A model generated the notes under the pieces. The model ran no database searches. It was not told the origin of the DNA and saw nothing but the letters and a program-made list of their open reading frames with translations. A stretch of DNA of 64,000 nt from Oscillospiraceae bacterium. Lineage in GTDB: Bacteria > Bacillota > Clostridia > Oscillospirales > Oscillospiraceae. The translations under genes and the position numbers were made by a program. The first letter of the stretch is position 1; every line of letters starts with the position of its first letter. The DNA is taken from assembly GCA_017458335.1 (NCBI GenBank), contig JAFTFT010000029.1, positions 124,001-188,000 on the forward strand, written 5' to 3'. Below are positions 49,661-57,039 of this stretch, in pieces.

Positions 49661-50997
49661 CAGCCTGCCCGGAAGGCCAGCACGTCATCGCTGATCTTCC
49701 CGGCGCGGAAATCGGCGACGGCCTCGGAAAGGATGCCGAAGGCGGTCTTCAGCTGCTCGGACGTGATGACGAGAGGCGGCTGAATCCGAAGGACGTTGGC
49801 GCCGAGGGAGATGACGATCAGGCCCTTTTCATAGCAGCGGTAGAGAATCTTGAAGGTGGCGTCCGGATCGGGGACCATGGTCCCGTCCTCCGCCTTCCGT
49901 CCGATGCCGATGCCCATGGACATGCCGATGCCGCGGACAAACTGCACGATGTCGGGGTTCTCGGCCTGAAGCTTCCGGGCCTCGTTCCAAAGGGTCGTGA
50001 TGTGCTCCTGCAGATCCGCCTGGAATTCCGGCGTCTGATACAGGTCGAAGGCCGCGACGCCCGCGGCGCAGGCGGCGGCGTTGCCGCCCAGGGTGAAGAG
50101 GTGGGCCGGCGCCGGCAGGCAGTCCATGATCTCGTCCCGGGCCATAAAGGCGCCGAGGGTCAGGCCGCCGCCGATGGACTTGCCCATGATGATGCCGTCG
50201 GGGACGATGTCATAGTGCTCGATGGAGAAGAACTTCCCCGTGCGGTAGAAGGCCTGCTGGACCTCCTCGCTGATGAAGAGGATGCCGTGCTTTTTGCAGA
50301 GCTCGTAGAGCTTCTTCATGAAGATCGGGTGGGCGGGGAGAATGCCCGCGTCGCCCTGAATCGGCTCGATGACTACGGCGGCGACCTCGCTGGCCGGCAG
50401 CCAGGTGGAGAAGGCCGTCTCGATGGCCGAGAGGCACTCCTTCTCACAGACCTCGTCGGGGACGTCGTTGCCGTAGAAGGGGAAGGCGTAGATCTCCGGC
50501 AGGAAGGGGCCCATCTTCTCGTGCATCTTGGGCGAGCAGGTGGTCATCGTGGAAGAGCCGTAGGTGTTGCCGTGGTAGCCGTTGATGAAGACGATGATCT
50601 TCTGCCGCCCGGTGTAGGCGCGGGCAAACTTCACCGCGGCGTCGTTCCCGTCCGAGCCGCAGTTGCCGAAGGCGACCTTGGCCTTCACGCCGCCGGGGAA
50701 GACCGAGACCAGGCGCTCGGCATACTCCACGGTGCGCTCGTTGTAGGTGTAGGCGATCGCAAACTGCGAGAAGCGGTCGAGCTGGGCCTTGATGGCCTCC
50801 GTCACCACCGGGTTCGAGCTTCCCATGTTCAGGGAAGACGCGCTGGAGAGAAAGTCGATGTACTCTTTCCCGTCCACATCCTTCAGGATCGCGCCGTGGG
50901 CGCTCTCGATGACCAGGGGATAGTAGGCGAGACGGGAACAGGGAGCGATCACGGCCTTGTCGCGGGCGACGATCGCGGAACTTCTTGTGTTGTCCAT
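49657..50997 (-). CDS. Class III aminotransferase (GABA/ornithine type)
   Basis: The 446-residue protein is a class III, omega-type PLP aminotransferase. GNCGSDGNDAAVKFARAYTG is the cofactor-binding part, INGYHGNTYGSSTM the conserved His-Gly, VVIEPIQGDAGILP the Asp region, and GIIMGKSIGGGLTLGAF holds the Schiff-base Lys. Such enzymes act on 4-aminobutyrate, ornithine, putrescine or similar omega-amines. The ATG at 50997 has GGAGG 5 bp upstream. It is the first gene of the aminotransferase/aminotransferase/YkvI cluster, which I read as uptake and breakdown of one amine or amino acid. Confidence 0.85.
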   Translation of the reverse strand: MDNTRSSAIVARDKAVIAPCSRLAYYPLVIESAHGAILKDVDGKEYIDFLSSASSLNMGSSNPVVTEAIKAQLDRFSQFAIAYTYNERTVEYAERLVSVFPGGVKAKVAFGNCGSDGNDAAVKFARAYTGRQKIIVFINGYHGNTYGSSTMTTCSPKMHEKMGPFLPEIYAFPFYGNDVPDEVCEKECLSAIETAFSTWLPASEVAAVVIEPIQGDAGILPAHPIFMKKLYELCKKHGILFISEEVQQAFYRTGKFFSIEHYDIVPDGIIMGKSIGGGLTLGAFMARDEIMDCLPAPAHLFTLGGNAAACAAGVAAFDLYQTPEFQADLQEHITTLWNEARKLQAENPDIVQFVRGIGMSMGIGIGRKAEDGTMVPDPDATFKILYRCYEKGLIVISLGANVLRIQPPLVITSEQLKTAFGILSEAVADFRAGKISDDVLAFRAGW

Positions 50998-51182
50998 AAA
51001 AGCCTCCGTGTCTGACAGATGAATAGAAATGAACAAAAAATGAATAGGATTAAGTTACCACACTTTCCATCATTGCGGTTGTTCGCCTTTCCGCACGGAT
51101 GATGACGAAAAAACAGACGTCTCGTTTCATGAACACATCTGTTCAAAACGACTGACGTCTTTCAAAAAACTGCATAAAAAAA

Positions 51183-51204
51183 GAACCGGCCGCCCGGCCG
51201 GTTC
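51183..51204 (-). terminator. Terminator of the LysR gene, beyond the duplicated gene end
   Basis: GAACCGGCC (51183-51191) pairs with GGCCGGTTC (51196-51204). On the minus strand a run of at least seven T follows. It directly follows the older copy of the LysR gene end, about 105 bp beyond the present stop codon. Confidence 0.85.
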
Positions 51205-51225
51205 AGTCCACGTGCGAGGTTTATG
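51202..51225. repeat. Copy of the LysR gene 3' end
   Basis: TTCAGTCCACGTGCGAGGTT (51202-51221) matches the true gene end TTCAGTCTACATGTGAGGCT (51308-51327) with four transitions. The TCA is the complement of the TGA stop codon. Confidence 0.75.
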
Positions 51226-51255
51226 ATACCACGGAACCGAATTCTCTCCTGCGCA

Positions 51256-51307
51256 ACGTATAACTCCCCGCCTTTGGCGGGGAGTTATACGTGCAAATGC
51301 ATTTCGC
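51256..51307. repeat. Palindromic element, copy 6
   Basis: A 17-bp perfect stem ACGTATAACTCCCCGCC (51256-51272) with complement (51276-51292), a TTT loop and the family tail GCAAATGCATTTCGC (51293-51307), which ends at the LysR stop codon. The 311-bp gap between genes holds this element, the copied gene end and the terminator. Confidence 0.85.
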
Positions 51308-51308
51308 T

Positions 51309-52223
51309 TCAGTCTACATGTGAGGCTTTTTCCGTGAGAATGTCGATATATTCCTGCGCCAGCGGCGTCAGGGGCAGGGCTCTGTGCTTGATCCAGCCGG
51401 TCCTGCACTTCGGATAGTCCCGGATGGGGAGGAAGCGGTAGTCGCTCTTGGCGTAGAAGCCGCGGTATATTTCGTCGTCCCGGGCGTCGATCATGATGGC
51501 GTCGGTCTCCGAGACCAGGCGCAGCGCGAGGCCCAGGTCGCTGACCACATAGCGCCCGCGGTAGCCGTCCTCGGAGAGGACCCGGTGCTCCCAGGCGTGG
51601 TCGGTGGGGGTGGCATAGTTTTCCAGATGGGTAAAGCGGCTCAGCTCCTGCAGCTCGATCTCGTCCCGGTCGAGGCCGTAGAGGGGGTTGTTGGGCCCGA
51701 CGATGGCGCCCAGCTGTCGCTCGGCCAGCTCGTGAAATTCCAGGTTCTCGCTCTCCACCTTCCGCAGGGTCACGCTCTCGGTGTCCGAGAAGAGGGTCAG
51801 GACCCCGACCTCGCTGATGCCCTCGCGGACCAGCTGGATCACGTTGTGGGCCGAGACCTCCTCGATGGAGGCGTCCAGATTCTCGGTCATGTGCAGGCGC
51901 AGAAAGGCGGCGAAGGCGTCGTTGGCCATGGAGCAGTACATGCTGGAGATGTGAAGCTGGCCCTTCTGCCCCGCCGAGGAGACGCCCTGCAGAAACTGAA
52001 CCCGGCTGCAGATCTCCCGCGCGTGCTGATAGACCGTGGACCCGAAGGGCGTCAGACTGACCCCGTTGGAATGGCGGCTGAAGATCTGGCCGCCCAGCTC
52101 GGCCTCCAGATGCTTCATCGAGGTCGAGAGCGAAGACCGCGCCACATACATCTCCCTGGCCGCGATGTTCATGCTTCCGTTCTCCACAATTTTGATCAAC
52201 TGTTCCAACTGCTCGATCTTCAC
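51309..52223 (-). CDS. LysR-family transcriptional regulator
   Basis: The 304-residue protein has an N-terminal LysR HTH (MKIEQLEQLIKIVENGSMN, AAREMYVARSSLSTSMKHLEAELG, SRHSNGVSLTPFG) and a C-terminal substrate-binding domain. It is transcribed in the same direction as the downstream class III aminotransferase cluster and lies just upstream of it, so control of that cluster is likely. The terminator at 51183 separates their transcripts. Its last codons are duplicated beyond the stop codon. Confidence 0.88.
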   Translation of the reverse strand: MKIEQLEQLIKIVENGSMNIAAREMYVARSSLSTSMKHLEAELGGQIFSRHSNGVSLTPFGSTVYQHAREICSRVQFLQGVSSAGQKGQLHISSMYCSMANDAFAAFLRLHMTENLDASIEEVSAHNVIQLVREGISEVGVLTLFSDTESVTLRKVESENLEFHELAERQLGAIVGPNNPLYGLDRDEIELQELSRFTHLENYATPTDHAWEHRVLSEDGYRGRYVVSDLGLALRLVSETDAIMIDARDDEIYRGFYAKSDYRFLPIRDYPKCRTGWIKHRALPLTPLAQEYIDILTEKASHVD

Positions 52224-52397
52224 TGACTCCCGGACCCCTTTTGGATAAAATGCAGATAAACCTGATAATAATAACTGAATCGTACCTGAAATACGGATTC
52301 TTTACGGTTTATTGATGCATATTATACCATGTCAGGCCGGGAAATCATGTCGATTTTTCTGAACAGAATAAAACGAAAAAATTGAACACAAAGGATG

Positions 52398-52435
52398 TTA
52401 TTCTACGGACTTGAGTGACTCTGCCATGTTGACTG
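52398..52435. repeat. Copy of the FtsX-type permease gene 3' end
   Basis: TTATTCTACGGACTTGAGTG (52398-52417) and the following bases match the real gene end TTACTCTACGGACTTCAGCG (52488-52507) and beyond, about 30 of 38 bases alike. The starts are 90 bp apart. Confidence 0.75.
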
Positions 52436-52449
52436 TCAGAGATTACCCC

Positions 52450-52482
52450 GCAATGTTCCCCGCCTCCGGCGGGGAACATTGC
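52450..52482. repeat. Palindromic element, copy 7
   Basis: A 15-bp perfect stem GCAATGTTCCCCGCC (52450-52464) with complement (52468-52482) and a TCC loop, between the copied and the true permease gene end. Confidence 0.85.
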
Positions 52483-52487
52483 ATTAT

Positions 52488-55400
52488 TTACTCTACGGAC
52501 TTCAGCGATTCCGCCATATTGACCTTCTCAAGCTTCCCTCTCATGAAGAGATTCGTGAGCAGGGCGAAGACCACCGTGATCACGAAGCTGAGGGCGTAAC
52601 TCAGGGAAGCGATGCGCACGTCATAGGTCATATAGTCCAGCTTGATGCTCAGCATGACGAAGCGGTGCAGGAGCTTCCCGAGCAGAAGGCCGAAGAGCGC
52701 CCCGAAGAAGGAGAGCATGAGGTTCTCGTTCAGGATATATTCCGCGGTTTCCCGCGGGGTAAAGCCCAGAACCTTCACCGTGGCGACCTCGCGGACGCGC
52801 TCCATGATGTTGATGTTGGTTAAATTATATAAGGTAATGAAGGCCAGCGCCCCCGAACAGAACACCAGCATCAGCACCAGCAGGTCGACGCTCGCCATGG
52901 AGTTTTCCAGGGTCTCGCGCTCGGTCCGGGTGAGGCTTACGTAATTGACGCCTTCCTCGCTCCGCAGCCGCGCGGCCCGCAGGCCCGGGTCCTCGCCCTC
53001 CTTCACGCGGATCAGGGCGTAGTTGCGCGACGTGTCCCGGAAGCCCTCCGGCGAGGCGAAGACCGCGTGCCCGACGTAGTATTCGCACACGCCCGAGATG
53101 GTGACGGACTGTTCCCGCCCGCTTGAGAGCCGGAGCACGGCCGTGTCCCCCGCGCGCAGGCCCAGGGTGTCGGAGAGCTTCGCCGTGATGACGGCCTCGC
53201 CCTTCCCGGGCCAGGGGAGCGCCTCCCGGCTCTTGGTGTGAAGGCTGAGAAGCGGCGTGATGTCCCCCGCCTCCGCGAGGATGAGCTCGGTGTCCTTCCC
53301 GGCGCCGTCCCGGTTCAGGAGGCGGATCTCCTCCCGGTGGGCCGCGGCCGCGTGTTCGGCCCAGCCGTCCCAGAGCGCCCCAGGATCCTGCCCGGTCTTA
53401 TCCGGGTCGAGGGTGACCACCACGTCGTAGAGCGAGATCTCGTCATACTGGAATCCGCCGACCCCGGCCAGCGAGTCCTTGGCCCCGAAGCCCGCCACCA
53501 TCAGCGCGGTGCAGCCCCCGATCCCCAGCAGCATCATGAACACGCGGCTGGGATAGCGGAAGGCGTTGCGGATGCTGACCTTGCTGAGGAAGGGGAGACG
53601 CCGCCAGAGCGGCCCGATGCGCTCCAAAAGAACGCGCTTTCCCACGGCGGGGGCCTTCGGGCGGATGAGCTCGGCGGGCTTTTCCGTCAGGGCCGTGCGG
53701 CAGGCGAGCCACGTGACAAAGAGGCTCCCCGCCACCGACACCAGCAGGCAGGCCGCGAGCATAAAGGGACTGAAGTGAAAGAGCAGGTCCTCATACTGGT
53801 ACATGATGTTGTAGGCGTACCAGACGAGATACGGAAGCCCCGTGGCCCCCAGGAAGAAGCCCAGCAGGCAGCCGAGCAGCGCGGAGAGCCCGGCGTAGAG
53901 CAGGTACTTGGCCATGATGACGGGCGAAGAATAGCCCATGGCCTTGAGCGTGCCGATCTGGGTGCGCTCTTCGTTCACCATGCGCGTCATGGTGGTGACG
54001 CAGACCAGCGCCGCCACCAGCACGAAGAACACCGGGAACACCACCGCGATGCCGTCGACGATGGCGCTGTCGTTCTCAAAGGTCACATAGCCGGGATTGG
54101 ACGTGCGGTCCAGGGTGAAGAGCTCCGGCCGGAGCGAATCCTCCAGCTCCGCCTCGCCCTCGGCGAGTTCCTTTTCCGCGTCTTCCAGCTTCTTCCGGGC
54201 ATCCGCGAGCTCGCGCTCGGCCTTTTCCTTCCCCTGCTGGTACTCATAGCGCCCGTCGGCCAGCTGCTCCTCCGCCTCTTCCATCCGGGCACGGCTGGCC
54301 TGCAGGGTCGAGCGGGTCATGTCCAGCTCCATCTTCTTCGTCAGGAGCGCCATGAGCTTTTCCGTATCCAGGCCCTTCAGCTGATCAAAGGCCTCCTCGG
54401 TGCCGCTGAAATCCGGAATCTCGACCCCGTCCAGGCCCTCCAGCAGTCCCGTGAGCCCGGATTCTTCAAACTGCCGCTCCAGGTCCGAGAGCGTGTCGGA
54501 AAGCTGATCCAGCGGCTGTGTCAGGTCCGGCAGCACCCCCGTGAGGGTCTTCACGATCTCGCCGAGGTTCCCAGACTCCAGCGCCCCGGGGTTGTTCAGA
54601 AGTCCCTCGAGGGCGTCGAGATCAACAGCGTTCCCGTATTGGCTCTGAAAGGCGGCGTAGTCCTCATTGAAATCACGGTAGTTTGCGGCGAGATCGGCCT
54701 CGTTCTTCACCAGCTCCGCCCAGCCGGCGTCCAGGGTGTCCTGGGCGGCCTGAAGCTTCTGCTCACCCTCGGCGAGTTCCTGCGCCGCCTGCTGCAGGCC
54801 GAGGCGGTACTCGGACCAGCCGTCGTCCAGCTCCTTCCGGGCCCGGAGCAGCTCTTCGCTGTTCTCCCGCCGTAGCGCCTCCGCGCGGAGCAGGCCCCGC
54901 CGGTTCAGAAGCGTCTCGACCGAGGGGCGCAGGCGCCGCAGCGCGTCGGTGTATTCCTCGGAATAAATCTCCCCCGGCAGGTCCAGCCAGAGCAGCAGCT
55001 CGTGATACACCTCGTCCGTGAAGGCTGCGGCGGGCAGAAGCACAAAGCCCGCGGGCCTGCCGGAGCCAAGCTCGCTGCTCCCACGGTCGACGGAGATATA
55101 GCGCGGACTGCGGGCGATGCCGACCAGGGTGAAATCCCGCCCCGCGAAGTGCTCCAGAGTATCTTCGCTGTTGGAATCCGTGAGGACAATGTGCCGCCCG
55201 AGGTCCTCTTCTTTAAATACAGAGGAATCCCCCAGGCACTCGTCCGCCCCCTCCGGCAGGCGGCCCAGCAGAAGCTCCGGTACCGCGACATCCCGCGTCA
55301 GGGTCTGAAAGTGCCAGACCTCTTCCTCACCCTCGCCGACCCTTGCATAGGCGTCGGCAAAACAGGCGCCCTCCGCCGCGTCCACGCCCGGAAGCCTTCG

Positions 55401-55628
55401 GAAGGCGGCGGGATCGGACTTCATGAGGCCGAGGCTGCTCATGAGCTGAAGATCGTACATCTTCTGCCGCCGCAGATAGTCGTCCGCCGAGCGCAGCATG
55501 TCCGGCTGGGAGCTCTTGAGCCCGGCGTAGAAGCCCACGCCCAGCGCCGTGATGGCGAGGATCGCGAGGAAGCGCCCGAAGGTGGCGCGGATGCTCCGCA
55601 GGAGCATTTTCCGGGTTTCGCTGTTCAT
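52488..55628 (-). CDS. FtsX-like ABC transporter permease, large type
   Basis: The 1046-residue protein has the double FtsX layout. There is a first membrane helix (about 14-36) and a long outside part that includes a coiled-coil stretch rich in AEE/LAEGE motifs (about 255-510). Membrane helices follow near 545-680, a second outside domain, and three more helices at the C-terminus (FCSGALAFITLYNLTNINIM, MLSFFGALFGLLLGKLLH, SYALSFVITVVFALLTNLFM). Such permeases pair with a single ATPase to export peptides or lipids, or to signal envelope stress. The ATPase gene lies 4 bp upstream. The substrate is unknown. Its last codons are copied downstream beside a palindrome. Confidence 0.88.
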   Translation of the reverse strand: MNSETRKMLLRSIRATFGRFLAILAITALGVGFYAGLKSSQPDMLRSADDYLRRQKMYDLQLMSSLGLMKSDPAAFRRLPGVDAAEGACFADAYARVGEGEEEVWHFQTLTRDVAVPELLLGRLPEGADECLGDSSVFKEEDLGRHIVLTDSNSEDTLEHFAGRDFTLVGIARSPRYISVDRGSSELGSGRPAGFVLLPAAAFTDEVYHELLLWLDLPGEIYSEEYTDALRRLRPSVETLLNRRGLLRAEALRRENSEELLRARKELDDGWSEYRLGLQQAAQELAEGEQKLQAAQDTLDAGWAELVKNEADLAANYRDFNEDYAAFQSQYGNAVDLDALEGLLNNPGALESGNLGEIVKTLTGVLPDLTQPLDQLSDTLSDLERQFEESGLTGLLEGLDGVEIPDFSGTEEAFDQLKGLDTEKLMALLTKKMELDMTRSTLQASRARMEEAEEQLADGRYEYQQGKEKAERELADARKKLEDAEKELAEGEAELEDSLRPELFTLDRTSNPGYVTFENDSAIVDGIAVVFPVFFVLVAALVCVTTMTRMVNEERTQIGTLKAMGYSSPVIMAKYLLYAGLSALLGCLLGFFLGATGLPYLVWYAYNIMYQYEDLLFHFSPFMLAACLLVSVAGSLFVTWLACRTALTEKPAELIRPKAPAVGKRVLLERIGPLWRRLPFLSKVSIRNAFRYPSRVFMMLLGIGGCTALMVAGFGAKDSLAGVGGFQYDEISLYDVVVTLDPDKTGQDPGALWDGWAEHAAAAHREEIRLLNRDGAGKDTELILAEAGDITPLLSLHTKSREALPWPGKGEAVITAKLSDTLGLRAGDTAVLRLSSGREQSVTISGVCEYYVGHAVFASPEGFRDTSRNYALIRVKEGEDPGLRAARLRSEEGVNYVSLTRTERETLENSMASVDLLVLMLVFCSGALAFITLYNLTNINIMERVREVATVKVLGFTPRETAEYILNENLMLSFFGALFGLLLGKLLHRFVMLSIKLDYMTYDVRIASLSYALSFVITVVFALLTNLFMRGKLEKVNMAESLKSVE

Positions 55629-55632
55629 GGGC

Positions 55633-56340
55633 TCACCACTCGATCTCTTCGATCGGCGTCGCGTGGGGATTCACGCCGACGGACTGGACGGTGCCGCTCT
55701 TGACGCGGATCACCCGGTCGGCCATGTCGCAGAGAGCCTTGTTGTGGGTGATGATGACGACGGTCATGCCGAGACGCCGGCTGGTATCCTGCAGCAGCTT
55801 CAGAATCGCCTTGCCCGTGTGATAGTCCAGGGCGCCCGTCGGCTCGTCGCAGAGGAGCAGCTTCGGGTTCTTCGCCAGGGCCCGGGCGATGGCGACGCGC
55901 TGCTGTTCGCCGCCGGAGAGCTGGGCCGGGAAGTTCTTCGCCCGCTCCTTCAGGCCCACCTGTTCCAGCACCTCCCGCGCGTCCAGGGCCCGGGGCGAGA
56001 GCTTCGCCGCGATCTCGATGTTCTCCAGCGCCGTGAGATTGGGGATCAGGTTATAGAACTGGAACACAAAGCCCACGTCGTGCCGGCGGTAGGCGGTGAG
56101 CTGGGTTTTATTAAAGGAAGAGATCTCCTTCCCGTCGACGGTCACACTGCCGTCGGTGAGACTGTCCATCCCCCCGAGAATGTTCAGGAGCGTGGTCTTC
56201 CCGGCACCGGATTCCCCGACGATCACGCAGATCTCACCCCGCTCGATGTCAAAACTCGCGTCGTGCAGCGCCGTCACGGCCACTTCCCCCGCCTGATAGA
56301 CCTTCCGCACCCGGTCAAAGCGGATAAATCCCTCCGCCAT
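55633..56340 (-). CDS. ABC transporter ATP-binding protein, LolD/MacB type
   Basis: The 235-residue protein has Walker [10 protein letters not shown], the signature [15 protein letters not shown], Walker [13 protein letters not shown] and the switch His in TVVIITHN. The family (LolD, MacB, BceA) powers FtsX-type permeases, and the large permease gene follows after 4 bp. The start at 56340 follows AAAGGAGGTGG; ten more codons upstream are open but lie before that site. Confidence 0.92.
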   Translation of the reverse strand: MAEGFIRFDRVRKVYQAGEVAVTALHDASFDIERGEICVIVGESGAGKTTLLNILGGMDSLTDGSVTVDGKEISSFNKTQLTAYRRHDVGFVFQFYNLIPNLTALENIEIAAKLSPRALDAREVLEQVGLKERAKNFPAQLSGGEQQRVAIARALAKNPKLLLCDEPTGALDYHTGKAILKLLQDTSRRLGMTVVIITHNKALCDMADRVIRVKSGTVQSVGVNPHATPIEEIEW

Positions 56341-56359
56341 GGAACCACCTCCTTTAAAA

Positions 56360-56410
56360 TCTGCCTTCATCTTATCTATTTTACTCTGCCTTCGTCTTAT
56401 CCTATTTTAC
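56360..56410. repeat. Tandem 25-26 bp repeat
   Basis: TCTGCCTTCATCTTAT with CTATTTTAC is followed at once by TCTGCCTTCGTCTTAT with CCTATTTTAC. It lies 20 bp upstream of the ATPase gene, beside a palindromic element, and may be another duplication linked to that family. Confidence 0.65.
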
Positions 56411-56431
56411 ATTATGCTTTGCCAAGTCTCG

Positions 56432-56492
56432 TATAATTCCCCGCCCTTGGCGGGGAATTATATATACAATGCACTTCTTTAAAAAGTATAAC
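56432..56492. repeat. Palindromic element, copy 8
   Basis: A 14-bp perfect stem TATAATTCCCCGCC (56432-56445) with complement (56449-56462), a CTT loop and the tail ACAATGCACTTCTTTAAAAA (56466-56485), which continues as GTATAACA. Confidence 0.85.
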
Positions 56493-56571
56493 ATACCGAC
56501 ACTGCATTGCCAAGTGCAGAGAAGGATAGAACAAAACTGAAAAGGATTTGGCAATTTGCCCAAATAATTTC

Positions 56572-56600
56572 TTGACAGACGCCCAAAAAGCGGCTATACT
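56572..56600 (+). promoter_or_regulatory. Consensus promoter of the pilin gene
   Basis: TTGACA (56572-56577), a 17-bp spacer and TATACT (56595-56600). Transcription would begin near 56607, about 430 bp before the pilin start codon. Confidence 0.82.
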
Positions 56601-56606
56601 ACAAAA

Positions 56607-57020
56607 TTACAGAGTGGAAACGTTTCGGTTACAATATCTTGTGATGAAATCCACAGAAAACCACAAGATATCGAAAACGATTCAGATTAAGGTTTTCTTA
56701 AGGCTTTATTTCGGGAATTGAAAGCAAGAAAGCCTTGAAATTACGGGCGTTTTATGGTAACATACAGGGTGCTTGAGTATGCAATTCGGGAGACAAAGCG
56801 TCAATCAAAAAATTTTTCCTCTGACGCAAAGTTGTGTGGATTATTGATTGTTTTATTGATTCCTGACCTGCTATACTTTGACCATAAGATCGCAAAGGAC
56901 CCCCAACCCCCCTGCACTTACCCTCCCGGGTGGGAGAAAAATCTGCAGAACGGAATAGAGCACTTCGATCTGCAGAGAATCTACACTTTTTATATATTAT
57001 TAAGACCCGAGAGGGCGAAA
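56607..57020 (+). ncRNA. Long structured leader of the pilin transcript
   Basis: The leader holds ATATCTTGTG/CACAAGATAT (56634-56643 with 56662-56671), AAGGCTTT/AAAGCCTT (56700-56707 with 56729-56736), CTCCC-GGGT-GGGAG near 56922-56935, and two self-complementary TCTGCAGA copies (56942-56949, 56969-56976). A C5-AA-C6 tract lies near 56900-56912. A 144-codon frame runs through it but overlaps the pilin start and looks non-coding. No known riboswitch class is recognised. A regulatory role is inferred from length and stems. Confidence 0.45.
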
Positions 57021-57039
57021 AAAGAAAGGAAAAAGAAGT

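Noticed and set aside
53238..54875. 545-codon plus-strand frame
   Set aside because: Antisense to the FtsX-type permease. Composition is arginine- and glutamine-rich, as expected of a shadow.
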